Assembly: GCA_036971475.1 (NCBI GenBank)
Contig: JBAIZL010000002.1
Span: forward strand, 165,747,214-165,811,213
DNA: 64,000 bases
Direction of reading: 5' to 3'
Source: Prosapia bicincta
Taxonomy: Eukaryota > Arthropoda > Insecta > Hemiptera > Cercopidae
Both the position numbers and the translations under genes were made by a program. Below the pieces are notes generated by a model, which saw only the letters and a program-made list of their open reading frames with translations, made no database searches and was not told the DNA's origin. Positions 40,440 through 49,965 of this stretch are shown here, one piece after another. How positions within the stretch are numbered: the stretch's first letter is position 1; every line of letters starts with the position of its first letter.

Positions 40440-41590
40440 CAAACTTCTAACTCTTATGTTGCACTACAGTTTTTACACAACAACTCTGTCTGTGGCATGC
40501 ACAACCACACTTTTCATAGCTTTCCGAAATTGTCTTTACACATGTAAAACCTTTATTTTTTGCCTGGCTGAGGTACTTCTCATTCTGGAAGCTGAATGCC
40601 GGAGAGTGGGGCAACGTATTTCTCGAAGTTGCTTGTTACTGCTCAGAGTGACATTAGGGGTACCTATACTTTTGATGAAGTCTCTTCTTACATAGGGTTT
40701 TTCATTTCCTTGTAGCACCACATCAGCAATCAGAGCAGTTATATTCATCAAAGCATAGAACAAACATAATGGGCAATGTTTTGTGACCCTTCCAACTAGT
40801 TTCGGCACACATAGCATCAACAACATCGAAGCAGCTTTTAGGAGCATTATAAGTTATGATACTGTGTTTCTTTTCTTCATTAGTCTCTTAAAAAATTTCT
40901 TTGTCATGATGTATGGTCGACCACAATAACACACATTTGTTTCTGTTTGGTATGTAAGCGACTAAGGTCATGTTGTTTTGGAAGCCGAAGCTACAATATC
41001 TTTTCTTTCCAGATGTTGCTAAAAACGAAGTTGGTATTTGAGGTTTATTTTTTTCAAGTACCTATAATTGTCAGTTGGTCATTTTCAAGAGTCTTAGGTT
41101 TTCGCATAAGATGTAAGCCAATTGTCCATGGTTATATATCTATTACGACCTTTTATTGGACTAAAAAACCAATCAAACACATTTTTCATTATTTTGCCTA
41201 TGTAATGATAATCATTAGGTTGTTTGCATCAATAAACTTCTAAATTTTTCACGTAGTTTGTTTTCGAGCCCACTAGTGTGAATACCATTATGACAAGTTT
41301 TTTTGACTTACAGGGTATTGACAGAGTCCCCTGAAAGGTACAAGTGTCTCATCTAGTGTCTCACATTATAAAACAGTATAATTATTTTTACAGTTAGAGA
41401 TAAAAAGTACCATTAGTTCTCTAAAGGTAAATAGGCTGCCCTCTATCTTGGTAAATCTTCTAGTTTCAAAATCATCAAAGCGAATGCACTTGATAAGAAA
41501 TCGAAATCGTTTAATGGGCGTTCCAACTTTAAATACTTCAACTAAAGTTCCCACAATACTCAAGAACTCCTCAAGGTTCATTTTACGTGG
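40440..41590 (-). pseudogene. piggyBac-like transposase pseudogene, copy 1
   Basis: A minus-strand relic of a cut-and-paste piggyBac transposase. Downward from 41590 it shows KRFRFLIKCIRFDDFETR, then ISNCKNNYTV. Aspartate 1 is in TLDETLVPFRG (~41340-41370), aspartate 2 in TMDNWLTSYA (~41100-41135) and aspartate 3 in FDVVDAM (~40830). Then come FYALMNITALIADVVLQG, RRDFIKSIG, LREI and a cysteine-rich tail (40440-40560) expected to bind zinc. All three acidic residues of the family's DDD triad are still readable, but stops and frameshifts separate the blocks and the N-terminal third is missing. Its upstream end abuts a short repeat (41590-41755) and then an oppositely directed piggyBac-like fragment. 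Confidence 0.72.
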
Positions 41591-41759
41591 TAATTGCCGT
41601 ACGTTTTACAGTTCCCATTGTGATGTGATGCATTTCCTTTGCCTAGAGTACGAAACTTTTATTTTTAATAAAACAGCTTTACTTAATTGCATTTAAATAA
41701 TAAATATAACAGCAATTGTAACGAAGGAAGGTGTCAAAATTTGCAGCTTGCCAAGAAGC

Positions 41760-42130
41760 CCAATCTTTGGATATGCGTGAGTTTTACATTAGTAGAGAAA
41801 ATAGACAAATAAAAACATCTCGCTGCTATGTTGAACCCTTATATCAGTCGCAATATATTTCTGAAGAATTTAGCGTCTACTTTGATGGAATCTGCAATAA
41901 GACGCCGTGTTGTGATGGACACCTTGCCAAGAGAACTTCGACGGAGAGGAAGGCATTAGCATTCATCCCTGAAGAAGCTCTAGTACGATAGCAATCTGGT
42001 GGAGTAGGAAATCTTTTCTTTGCGGCATAGACGAAATACGTCTACAAAGAAGTCTTGTGATAAATGTCAGGAATGGGTGTGTGTGGACAGTCAACAAACT
42101 TGTGTGGTAATTGCTATGAATAGACAACCT
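41760..42130 (+). pseudogene. piggyBac-like C-terminal fragment, opposite strand, copy 1
   Basis: On the plus strand two frames give LNPYISRNIFLKNLAS and DTLPRELRR (~41829-41940). The first matches the piggyBac C-terminal helix block (R..FL..L...L), the second the usual LPRELR continuation. Further on, RNTSTKKSCDKCQEWVCVD and TCVV (~42030-42110) form a cysteine-rich end resembling the family's zinc-binding C-terminus. It runs opposite to the main transposase next door, so it is either a different piggyBac copy or the displaced 3' end of the PGBD-type pseudogene at 38.5 kb. No catalytic core is attached. Confidence 0.45.
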
Positions 42131-42207
42131 CTGGTAAAAAAGTGGTAAAAAGTGAATAACTTTTTCTCAATGTGTGACTACCAGAGCAGTGGACAATTTT
42201 CTAATGG

Positions 42208-42210
<3 letters not shown>

Positions 42211-42286
<76 letters not shown>
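42211..42286. repeat. (TA)n tract at LINE 5' flank
   Basis: About 38 TA units immediately before GGCCTA and the LINE 5' end. The matching place in the second unit (50031-50041) has only about four, so the tract expanded in copy 1. Confidence 0.95.
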
Positions 42287-42288
<2 letters not shown>

Positions 42289-42292
42289 CCTA

Positions 42293-42543
42293 CCGCACCT
42301 ACGTGGGGTTTGGCGTCCCTCGCGGTACCCTAGCCTAACACGGAGGGTCCGCGGTGCACAGGTGTCGGAGTCTGTGCACAGTATTACGAGTTCTCGACTG
42401 ATGCCCATCCAGTCGAGCTAAGGAGGAAACTATGGGCCCCAGAGTTCCGGGGGTTGGAAATGATCGAAAGTGATCCATGGGTGTACCCGTTCTCATAGTC
42501 TCGCCCGTAACGCCTGACACGATGGTTAGCTTAAAAACAACTT
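42293..42543 (+). promoter_or_regulatory. LINE 5' UTR with two hairpins
   Basis: 250 bases, much more G+C-rich than the flanks. Two clear hairpins are GTGCACA/TGTGCAC (42354-42360 with 42373-42379) and CTCGACT/AGTCGAG (42393-42399 with 42411-42417). Full-length LINEs of this group carry an internal promoter in this position; I cannot point to specific promoter elements. Confidence 0.5.
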
Positions 42544-43866
42544 ATGGAAAATCAACAAATGTCCAACCAGTTGAATGTAAAGAGGCGTCGTGAGGTTTCT
42601 CCGAAAATGCCTAGAGAAGTAAATACGAGGAAAGAAATGAATTTAGAATCACCAAAGTTCTTAATTGTGTCTTGCACCGAAACTGGAAAAGATCTGTCAA
42701 AAGTATCGGCTTTTGTAATACAAAAGTCTATAACTGAATGTGCAGCAGGACCCGTCTCTAATATAAGGAAGTTACGGAACGGAACACTGCTGTTAGAAAC
42801 AAGCAATTAGAAGCAGTCACAGTTATTATTAAAAATGACCTCCTTCTTTGATCAGGTCAAGGTTTCGGTGGCTCCCCACAAAACCTTGAACTCATCAAAG
42901 GGAGTAATATCATGCAGCGATCTGTTGTATGTCCGTGAGGACGAAATAAAATCAGAACTGGTATCAGAAGGTGTAACAGATGTCGTACGAATTATGAGGA
43001 TGGAAAACGGTCAGAGAGTTCCAACAACATCAATTATCCTGACATTCGGGAAACCATCTATCCCGGAATATTTATATGCTGGCTATCAACAGCTTTCTGT
43101 TAGGCCCTACGTTCCCAATCCACGCCGGTGCTTTAAATGCCAACGTTTTGGACACGTAAGTTCTTCTTGCTCCAAGCCAGAGGTATGCGGACAGTGTGCA
43201 TCTGAAGGCCATACTGATAAGGTTTGCACAAGTGTTCCGAAATGCCCAAACTGTGCTGGTGATCACCCTGCTCGCTCCTTTAACTGCCCAAAGTTCAAGG
43301 AGGAGAAAGCGATCCTCAGCATAATGGTAAAGGACAAAACTTCTTTCCCCGAAGCTAAAACGAAGTTCAAGTCAACTCAACCTAGACTTGAAACGAAATC
43401 TTATGCCTCAGCTATCACCCCTGAGAAGTCGTGTTCCGACTGCTTTCCGTGAGAAAATTGAAGTTCTCACGGAGCAAGTTAGCCAGTTATTAGCTTTGGT
43501 GACTAAAAATTTGGTTTCCAACTCAAACACTAATGTTGAATGTGCGGAAAAATCACCATTGCCAGTTACCTCGGCAAAAATTAAAAGAAGCAAGACACTA
43601 TTAGAGACAAGTGTGAAAAACGTTAAAAATACTAATACGAGTAATAAAAATAATAAAAAAGCTGCACCTGTGAAAGTTGGTGAAAATCACAAGCGACCCA
43701 AAAGAGGACCATTTCAAACTCCTCTTCTGAGTCAAAAAACTCTTCAGATTCCACCACTACAATAGTGGTGATGGAATCTGATGTCTCTCTGCCTGGAACG
43801 TCCAACATTCCAGGTCATCGAATTTGCAATGACAGCAGTGAGAGCCAGATGAATCCATTTCACTAA
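42544..43866 (+). pseudogene. LINE ORF1 (Gag-like, CCHC zinc knuckles), broken
   Basis: The product would bind element RNA and assemble the retrotransposition particle. Translation from ATG 42544 runs to an in-frame TAG at 42808-42810, and the same frame resumes directly (N-stop-KQSQ) to about 43430. Three knuckles follow one another at 43129-43290: CFKCQRFGHVSSSC, CGQCASEGHTDKVC and CPNCAGDHPARSFNC. A frameshift near 43430 moves the reading to the next frame (REKIEVLTEQVSQLLALV, a likely coiled-coil segment). A second shift near 43725 restores a Ser-rich tail (SSSESKNSSDSTTTIVVMES) ending at TAA 43864-43866, seven bases before the ORF2 ATG. One nonsense codon and two frameshifts are therefore enough to explain its death. 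Confidence 0.85.
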
Positions 43867-43872
43867 AATACG

Positions 43873-44607
43873 ATGTCCACACCTAAACAATCCGTGATTC
43901 AGTGGAACATTAACGGTGTTAAAAGTCACATTGAAGATCTCAAATAATTGTAAGGGATGTGTCCCCTATGTACATTTGTATTCAGGAGACACATCCCCAT
44001 GAATCGCACAATCTCTATCTAAGGGAGTATTCAGTTTACAGATCAAACTTCGTTACAGAAAATCGAGCTAGAGGTGGCGTAGCAATTCTAGCCCGTGACG
44101 GTGTCGACGCCGTTTCTCTGAACCTAATAACTCCCTTACAAGCAGTAGCAATTCAAACAGTTGTTCCATACAAACTCACTCTCTGTTGTGTCTACCTCCC
44201 ACCAAGTGACAACCTGCAACAGAGAGATCTTGTAGACCTTATAAATCAGTTACCGACTCCGTTTTTATTAGTGGGCGATTTCAATGCCCACCATGTTTCA
44301 TGGGGTTCCCCAGAATGCAACCTGCGAGGTAATCTGATCGAAAGCATCAGATCGGAACTGGATTTATACCTGCTAAATGACGGTTCTCCGACACATTTAG
44401 CAGCGTCAACAGGTGGATGGACAGCTGTAGACTTGTGATTATGCAGTCCTGTCTTGGCTACAAGGTTAAAATGGTCAGCATTGCCTGATCTTTACAGTAG
44501 CGACCACATTCCTATTGAAATCTCTTCGTGTGACTCCTCACCCTGTTGTGTTAGACATCCCTGTTGGATCGTGAAAAAAGCCAACTGGGAACAATTTTCA
44601 CAAGATC
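43873..44607 (+). pseudogene. LINE ORF2, endonuclease domain, broken
   Basis: The APE-type endonuclease nicks target DNA to prime reverse transcription. ATG 43873 opens with QWNINGVKSHIEDL. A frameshift near 43945 leads to CIQETH (catalytic Glu), RGGVAILARDG, VYLPP, LLVGDFNAHHVSWGS (Asp and Asn of the active site), TGGWTAVDL, a TGA at 44436-44438, then LYSSDHIPI (the conserved SDH) in the same frame. The catalytic residues expected for the family are all visible. The domain stops at about 44600 (NWEQFSQDLE), where the linker to the RT is missing. Confidence 0.85.
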
Positions 44608-45995
44608 TAGAATTCTTCATCTTCTGCATACAAGGACGCTTTCCAGGTGTTCAAAAGAAAACAGGAAGCCTTACCTTTCACCGTTGGATTGTCTGAAGTT
44701 TCTTGTTTGAATATCCATTTCTCTATCGACGAAATAGAGTCAGCTTTCTCGTCAACGAAGGATTCACCTCCAGGCCCGGATGATATTGTATACTCCATGA
44801 TTAAAAATCTACCACCTTCGGCAAAAGTAGTACTCCTTCGGATATTCAACCGTATACTCGAGGAGCACGGTTTTCCCGATGCATGGTTAGAAGCGACAAT
44901 AATTCCTCTTCTAAAACAAGGAAAGGACAAAACTAATCCCAGTAGTTACAGACCCATCTCTCTGACCAGCTGCTTATGCAAACCACTGGAGAAGATGGTC
45001 AACCGTCGTCTTGTCTGGTATCTAGAAACAAACAAACTTCTTTCTAATTTTCAGTGTGGTTCCAGACAAGGACGTTCATCAGTTGACCAATTGGTTTTGT
45101 TGGAGTCAGCTATACAGAATGTCTTCATCTTACGACAAACACTGGTAGCTGTTTTCTTTGACCTTGAGAAGGCATATGACATGGCATGGAGAACAGGAAT
45201 TTTGAACGTATTGAAATAATGGGGTATACAAGGTAACATTGTTGCTTTTATACAAAATTATTTGAATAACAGGACTTTCCGTGTACGTCTAGGAGGCATA
45301 TATTCTGATCGTTGCGAACTAGAGAATGGTGTACCACAGGGTGGCGTTTTGAGTGTGACGCAGTTTGCTGTTGCCATTAACAGCGTCACTTCAAACGTAC
45401 AGTCACCGGTCCACTGTTACATGTTTGTAGATGATTTTTGTATATATATGGCTGCTAGAAGTATGAAAACAGCGGAAAGATCCTTACAATTAGTCATTAA
45501 TAAATTGCAAGAATGGACCAAACCTACGGGCTTCAAGTTTTCGGCTTCGAAGACCCAGTGTATAGCATTTAGTCGTCGCAAGCAACACCAGGATCCTATT
45601 CTTTATCTTGTTGGTACGCGGCTTCAAACCGCGATAATGTGAGATATTTGGGTCTTTTATTGGATAAAAGACTTTCATGGAATCCGCATGTGCGGGATTT
45701 GAGGACCCGGTGCAGCAATATATTGGATATGTTGAGAGTTCTAAGTGGTACAAATTGGGGAGCAGACAGAAACTGTATGCTCCGTTTCTATCGCGCCGTT
45801 GTAAGATCGCGCATAGATTACGGCTGTATAGCCTATTCATCTGCTCGACCTACGGTTCTGAAACTCCTGGATTCAATACATCATGCTGGCCTTAGACTTT
45901 CTACTGGTGCTTTTAGATCAAGCCCAATCTCCAGTCTTCTAGTTGAAGCTGGAGAACCATCTCTCGCAATGCGACGTCAAATGCTACAAATTTAA
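44608..45995 (+). pseudogene. LINE ORF2, reverse transcriptase domain, broken
   Basis: This part copies element RNA into DNA at the nicked target. Blocks in order: SPPGPDDIVYSMIKNLPP, SSYRPISLTSCLCKPLEKMV, FQCGSRQGRSSVDQLVLLES, VAVFFDLEKAYDMAW (motif A Asp), then an in-frame TAA at 45217-45219. The same frame continues with ENGVPQGGVLS (motif B), MFVDDFCIYM (motif C; FVDD in place of the common YADD) and FSASKTQCIAFSRRK. A frameshift at about 45640 is followed by RYLGLLLDKRLSWNPHV and the thumb region, and a TAA at 45993-45995. Catalytic aspartates are intact, but two stops and one shift disrupt it. Confidence 0.88.
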
Positions 45996-47115
45996 TATTA
46001 CACTGGTCTTCGAAGTAAACCTATACACATCCGGCATTCAAAGCAGTTTTTGATAACTACCTCGAGGATCGTTATAATGTGCGTCAACGTTCAACTGCTC
46101 CCTTCGGAATAAGAACGTTGCGCATTTTTAGCAAACTAAATTTAGAACATCCACCTATATTCGAACGAACATCATGCTACATCCCTCCATGGATAATAAA
46201 AAGCCAAAGTGTGACTTCTCATTGTCCATGTACCTAAAACACAAAACTCTTGACGTTATTTATCGTCAAGAGTTTTTGCAGATTCAACAAACTCACCAAC
46301 ATACTGTGGCTATATTCACAGACGGTTCAAAACTGGACAATGGGATAGGTTGTGCATTTTATATGGAAGGACAAACCTTCACTTATGGATTGCCCTCAGC
46401 CTGTAGCGTTTTTACAGCAGATCTTTAGGCAATTTTCCAAGCTTTAAGATCAATTCCGTCTGCAACATCTAAATATCTTGTATGTTCCGATTCTAAAAGT
46501 GCTCTCCAGGCTATTCAGGAAATGTACACTAAGAACCCATTAGTTGGAGACATCTTGTGCTCAATACACAGGTGTCATTACGACACCTCCAATTACGAGG
46601 TGTCATTTCTCTGGGTGCCTGGTCACTGCGGAATATTTGGAAACACTAAAGCAGATGAAGGAGCAAAATTAGCTACAAGTATGGTACCATCGACACAACG
46701 TGTCATGGCATCAGATTTTGTATGCAATGTTAAAACTATACTATTCTCTGTTTGGAATGTAGAATGGCAAAATGTACACAGAAACAAGCTGAGGGACATC
46801 AAAAATACCGTCCGGCCATGGAGGACATCTGTTCGTTCGAGTCGTAGGGAGGAAGTGGTGGTTACTTTACTTCGCATCGGCCACTCTTTCTTAACGCATG
46901 GATGGTTGATGCGACATGAGGATCCACCACTATGTCCGTTTTGTAGAAGCAATATTACAATCAAGTATATCCTGCTTAATTGTGATGAGTTGAGCGATTT
47001 GTATATACGTTACGATCTTCGAAGTAGTTTAAAGGTGGTTTTAAGGGACGATGTCACGGCTATCGACCGTGTCATCGCTTTCTTACGCCACCTGAATCTA
47101 TTTAATAATATTTAA
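45996..47115 (+). pseudogene. LINE ORF2, RNase H and C-terminal cysteine motif, broken
   Basis: After two frame changes (about 46030 and 46190) the frame opens into VAIFTDGSKLDNGIGCAF (first RNase H Asp) and SVFTADL, where the family usually has Glu and here Asp, directly followed by TAG 46426-46428. The same frame goes on to VCSDSKSALQAI (third acidic residue) and FLWVPGHCGIFGNTKADEGA (His and last Asp). A C-terminal HEDPPLCPFCRSNI...LLNCDE keeps three cysteines of the usual C-x2-C-H-C motif, with Tyr where His is expected. From 46429 to TAA 47113-47115 the frame is open, the longest intact piece of the element. RNase H would remove the RNA strand of the hybrid. Confidence 0.86.
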
Positions 47116-47266
47116 ATTATGTATAATTTTAGTTTCGTTCTAGTTACAATTAGTATTAAACATTTATTTTATTTTATTTTGTTTAGTTGGTTAGTTTTAT
47201 TTTGAAATAATTATTTAAAATAAAACTTTAGTTAGGCGATGATAACCTTGATAGGTTTTTCGCCTG

Positions 47267-47268
<2 letters not shown>
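47116..47268 (+). other. LINE 3' UTR with terminal stem-loop
   Basis: A+T-rich trailer ending in a stem-loop at 47234-47265. The outer stem is AGGCGA/TCGCCT (47234-47239 with 47260-47265), the inner stem AACCT/AGGTT (47244-47248 with 47253-47257), with loop TGAT. A terminal hairpin here would fit recognition of the RNA 3' end by the element's own RT, as shown for some other LINEs; for this element that is inference. (TA)n follows at once in place of a poly-A tail. Confidence 0.65.

Positions 47269-47307
<39 letters not shown>
47269..47307. repeat. (TA)n tract at LINE 3' end
   Basis: About 19 TA units between the LINE stem-loop and TATGCCTAACC, where the piggyBac unit resumes. It may be both the element's tail and part of the target duplication. 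Confidence 0.9.
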
Positions 47308-47309
<2 letters not shown>

Positions 47310-47754
47310 GCCTAACCATTAATTTAGATTTTTTTTTTGTAATAAATAATCATTTATAAAAGCAATTATTATGTCATTTCATATTTTTTTTATTGATGTA
47401 AAAAAAGAATAATATTTATAATATAGTTTTATTTTGCCTTGCAAAGATGAAAAAATATTATCAATACTAAATTGTAAAGCTGAATAGTGCAATTAACAAA
47501 ACCATGGCAAAAAAAGTTTGATAATTTTGTATAAGTTTGTTTTCGATGCCCTACAATTATAGAACGCGCGACTACTAACGTTATGACCGAAGGTACGAAG
47601 AATAAAGTGTTAATTGTAACGAATGTAATATTTTCCCTCGATCTAGGTAAGGACAAGAGGATACATCTGAGTTGCCTCTGGTACTGAAAGGCAGGTACCA
47701 GTAGAGATAACAGCTTATTGAATAATCGCTGTAGCGACCTTCAGCATAAAATAC

Positions 47755-47955
47755 TTACTCCGAAGTAGAACATGATCGAGAGGCATGTATAGAGGGAAAT
47801 AAGTCGGTTCGAATCAGACCACTCCTCCCACTTGCCTTATTATTGTTAGAGCCGACGTTATGATTGTGTTCGTCATATCTATTACTCATACAAGATATAT
47901 CACCCAGCAAGAGTTGATTTCTTACTACAGAACTGACACTGGGATTGTTCTCCAC
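47755..47955 (-). pseudogene. Possible transposase N-terminal relic
   Basis: A 66-codon minus-strand frame with a Ser/Asn-rich, mildly acidic product (ENNPSVSSVV ... GSNNNKASGRSGLIRTDLF). It lies in the right-hand part of the duplicated unit, upstream of the minus-strand piggyBac core, where an N-terminus would be expected. The same residues recur in copy 2 (about 50480-50660) but with a stop and shifts. The N-terminus of piggyBac proteins is poorly conserved, so position and composition are the only support. Confidence 0.25.
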
Positions 47956-48259
47956 TTCAGAATATTCTCGTTAGTTCATTTAGAGGCTGAATGTAAATAT
48001 GAACGTTACTCTCAGTAATGGAATACAACCCTTGTGTAGAAGTGCAAAGATTTAACTCAGTGAATAATAGGTTTGTTAAAACGAAATAAGACATTTGTTA
48101 AAACGAAATAAGACGTTTGTTAAGATGAATTTCTAATAGAGGGTAACATTATTGATAACATATGTAGGATAATATACCCAGAAAACCAAAACTATAAGTT
48201 AGCTCAAAAACGCAATCCGTTTCTTATTTAGGATATGTAAAACGGAATATTTTCTTCCA

Positions 48260-49410
48260 TGTACAACCTTCTAACTCTTATGTTGCACTACAGTTCTTAC
48301 ACAACAACTCTGTCTGTGGCATGCACAACCACACTTTGCATTGTTTTCAGCAATTGTCTTTACACATGTAAAACCTTTATTTTTTGCCTGGCTGAGGTAC
48401 TTCTCATTCTGGAAGCTGATTGCCGGAGAGTGTGGCAGCTAGGCAACGTATTTCTCGAAGTTGCTTGTTACTCCGCAGAGTGACATTTGGGGTACCTATA
48501 CATCGTACCTATACTTTTGATGAAGTCTCTTCTTACATAGGGTTTTTCATTTCCTTGTAGCATCACATCAGCATTCAGAGCAGTTATATTCATCAAAGCA
48601 TAAAACAAACATAATGGGCAATGTTTTGTGACCCTTCCAACTGTAGTTTCGGCAAACAGAGCACCAACAACATCGATGCCGCTTTTAGTAGCATTATAAG
48701 TTATGTTACTGGGTTTCTTTTTTTCAATAGTCTCTGAATAAATTTCTTTGACATGATGCATGGTCGACAACAATAACACACTTCTGTTTCTGTTTGGTAT
48801 GTAAGGGACTAATGTCATGTTGTTTTTAAAGCCGAAGCTAGAATATCTTTTCTTTCCAGTTGTTGCTAAAAACGAAGTTGGTATTTGAGGTTTATTTTTT
48901 TCAAGTACCTATAATTGTCAGTTGGTCATTTTCAAGAGTCTTAGGTTTTCGCATAAGATGTAAGCCAATTGTCCATGGTTATATATCTATTACGACCTTT
49001 TATTGGACTAAACAACCAATCAAAAACATTTTTCATTATTTTGCCTATGTAATGATAACCATCAGGTTGTTTGCATCAATAAACTTCTAAATTTTTAACC
49101 TAGTAGGTTTTCGACCCAACTAGTGTGAATACCATTATGTCAAATTTTTTTGACTTTCAGGGTATGAACAGAGTCCCGTGAAAAGTACAAGTGTCTTATC
49201 TAGTGTTGCACATTATGAAACAGTATAATTACTTTTACAGTTGGAGAATAAAAGATCCATTAGATCTCTAAAAGTAAATAGTTTGCCCTATCTCTTGGTA
49301 AATCTTCTAGTTTAAAAATCATCAAAGCGAATGCACTTGATAAGGAATCTAAATCATTTCAACTATAGTTTCCACAATATTCGAAAATTCCTCAAGGTTC
49401 ATTTTACGTG
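48260..49410 (-). pseudogene. piggyBac-like transposase pseudogene, copy 2
   Basis: Same relic as 40440-41590. The best-preserved block is an open frame at 48468-48818 with TLVPYIPNRNRSVLLLS, TMHHVKEIYSET, YNATKSGIDVVGAL (aspartate 3) and CPLCLFYALMNITALNADVM, ending in RRDFIKSIG. Aspartate 1 reads TLDKTLVLFTG (~49200-49230), and aspartate 2 keeps the MDNW block (~48970). A ~25-base deletion relative to copy 1 lies near 49360. In the third block the second Asp seen in copy 1 (DVVD) is Gly here. Confidence 0.7.
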
Positions 49411-49589
49411 GTTATTGCCGTACGTTTTACAGTTCCCATTGTGCTGTGATGTATTTCCTTTGCCTAGTCTATGAAACTGTTATTTCTAATAAAACAGTTT
49501 ACTTAATTGCATTTAAATAATAAATATAACAGCAATTGTAATGAAGGAAGGTGTCAAAATTTGCAGCTTACCAAGAAGCCAAATCTTTG

Positions 49590-49965
49590 GATATGCGTGA
49601 GTTTTACATTAGTAGAGAAAATAGACAGAAAAAAACAAAACATCTCGCTGCTATGTTGAACCCTTATATTAGTAGCAAAATATTTCTGAAGGATTAAGCG
49701 TTTACTTTGATGGAATCTCCAATAAGACGCCACGTTGTGATGGACACCTTGCCAAGAGAACTTCGGCAGAGAGGAAGTCATTTGCATTCATCCCTGAAAG
49801 TGCTCTAGTACGACAGCAATCTGGTGGAGTAGGGAAATCTTTTCTTTGCGGCATAGAACGAAATACGTCTACACAGAAGTCTTGTGATAAATTTCAGGAA
49901 TGGGTGTGTGTGGACCGTCAAGTAACGTGTGTGGTGATTGCTATGAATAGACAACCTCTGGTAAA
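49590..49965 (+). pseudogene. piggyBac-like C-terminal fragment, opposite strand, copy 2
   Basis: Duplicate of 41760-42130. The frame from about 49800 reads RQQSGGVGKSFLCGIERNTS, then SCDKFQEWVCVDRQVTCVV, ending at a TGA near 50010. One cysteine of the putative zinc motif is replaced by Phe relative to copy 1. Confidence 0.42.

Larger units (their letters stand above)
42293..47268 (+). mobile_element. I-group non-LTR retrotransposon (LINE), ~5 kb, dead
   Basis: The order is a G+C-rich 5' UTR, ORF1 with three CCHC knuckles, ORF2 with apurinic-type endonuclease, reverse transcriptase, RNase H and a C-terminal cysteine motif, then a 3' UTR ending in a stem-loop and (TA)n. An RNase H after the RT points to the I/R1-like group rather than Jockey, CR1 or RTE. 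It is nearly full length, with a likely ~0.45-kb internal deletion between endonuclease and RT. It lies in a (TA)n site of the first piggyBac unit; TATATAGGCCTA before it and TATATTATGCCTA after it look like a target duplication. Stops and frameshifts in both ORFs make it inactive. Confidence 0.88.
40355..48177. repeat. Tandem 2.7-kb unit, copy 1 (split by LINE)
   Basis: Segments 40355-42292 and 47300-48177 together align end to end with 48178-50868, in the same orientation, at roughly 90 percent identity by eye. The interruption is the LINE at 42293-47268. The start of the unit matches at AAAACGNAATCCGTTTCTTA (40383 and 48207), and the end at ATAACATTATTGATAACAT in both copies. Copy 1 has an extra ~22-bp internal repeat (GTTTGTTAAAACGAAATAAG) at about 48070-48125. 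Confidence 0.88.

Noticed and set aside
40435..40695. Plus-strand ORF, repeated at 48259-48483
   Set aside because: Conserved in both units only because the DNA is duplicated; antisense to the transposase C-terminus.
40947..41243. Plus-strand ORF, repeated at 48860-49090
   Set aside because: Antisense to the block with the second catalytic aspartate.
41448..41696. Plus-strand ORF over the piggyBac core
   Set aside because: The minus strand carries recognisable transposase motifs here; this frame is antisense.
45490..45840. 116-codon minus-strand ORF
   Set aside because: Antisense to the RT thumb region of the LINE.
46623..46964. 113-codon minus-strand ORF
   Set aside because: Antisense to the RNase H region of the LINE.
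47808..47820. GGTTCGAATC, a perfect tRNA B-box core
   Set aside because: Lies in the transposase-like minus-strand frame (GLIRTD). No A box at the right distance, and copy 2 has GCTTCGAATC.
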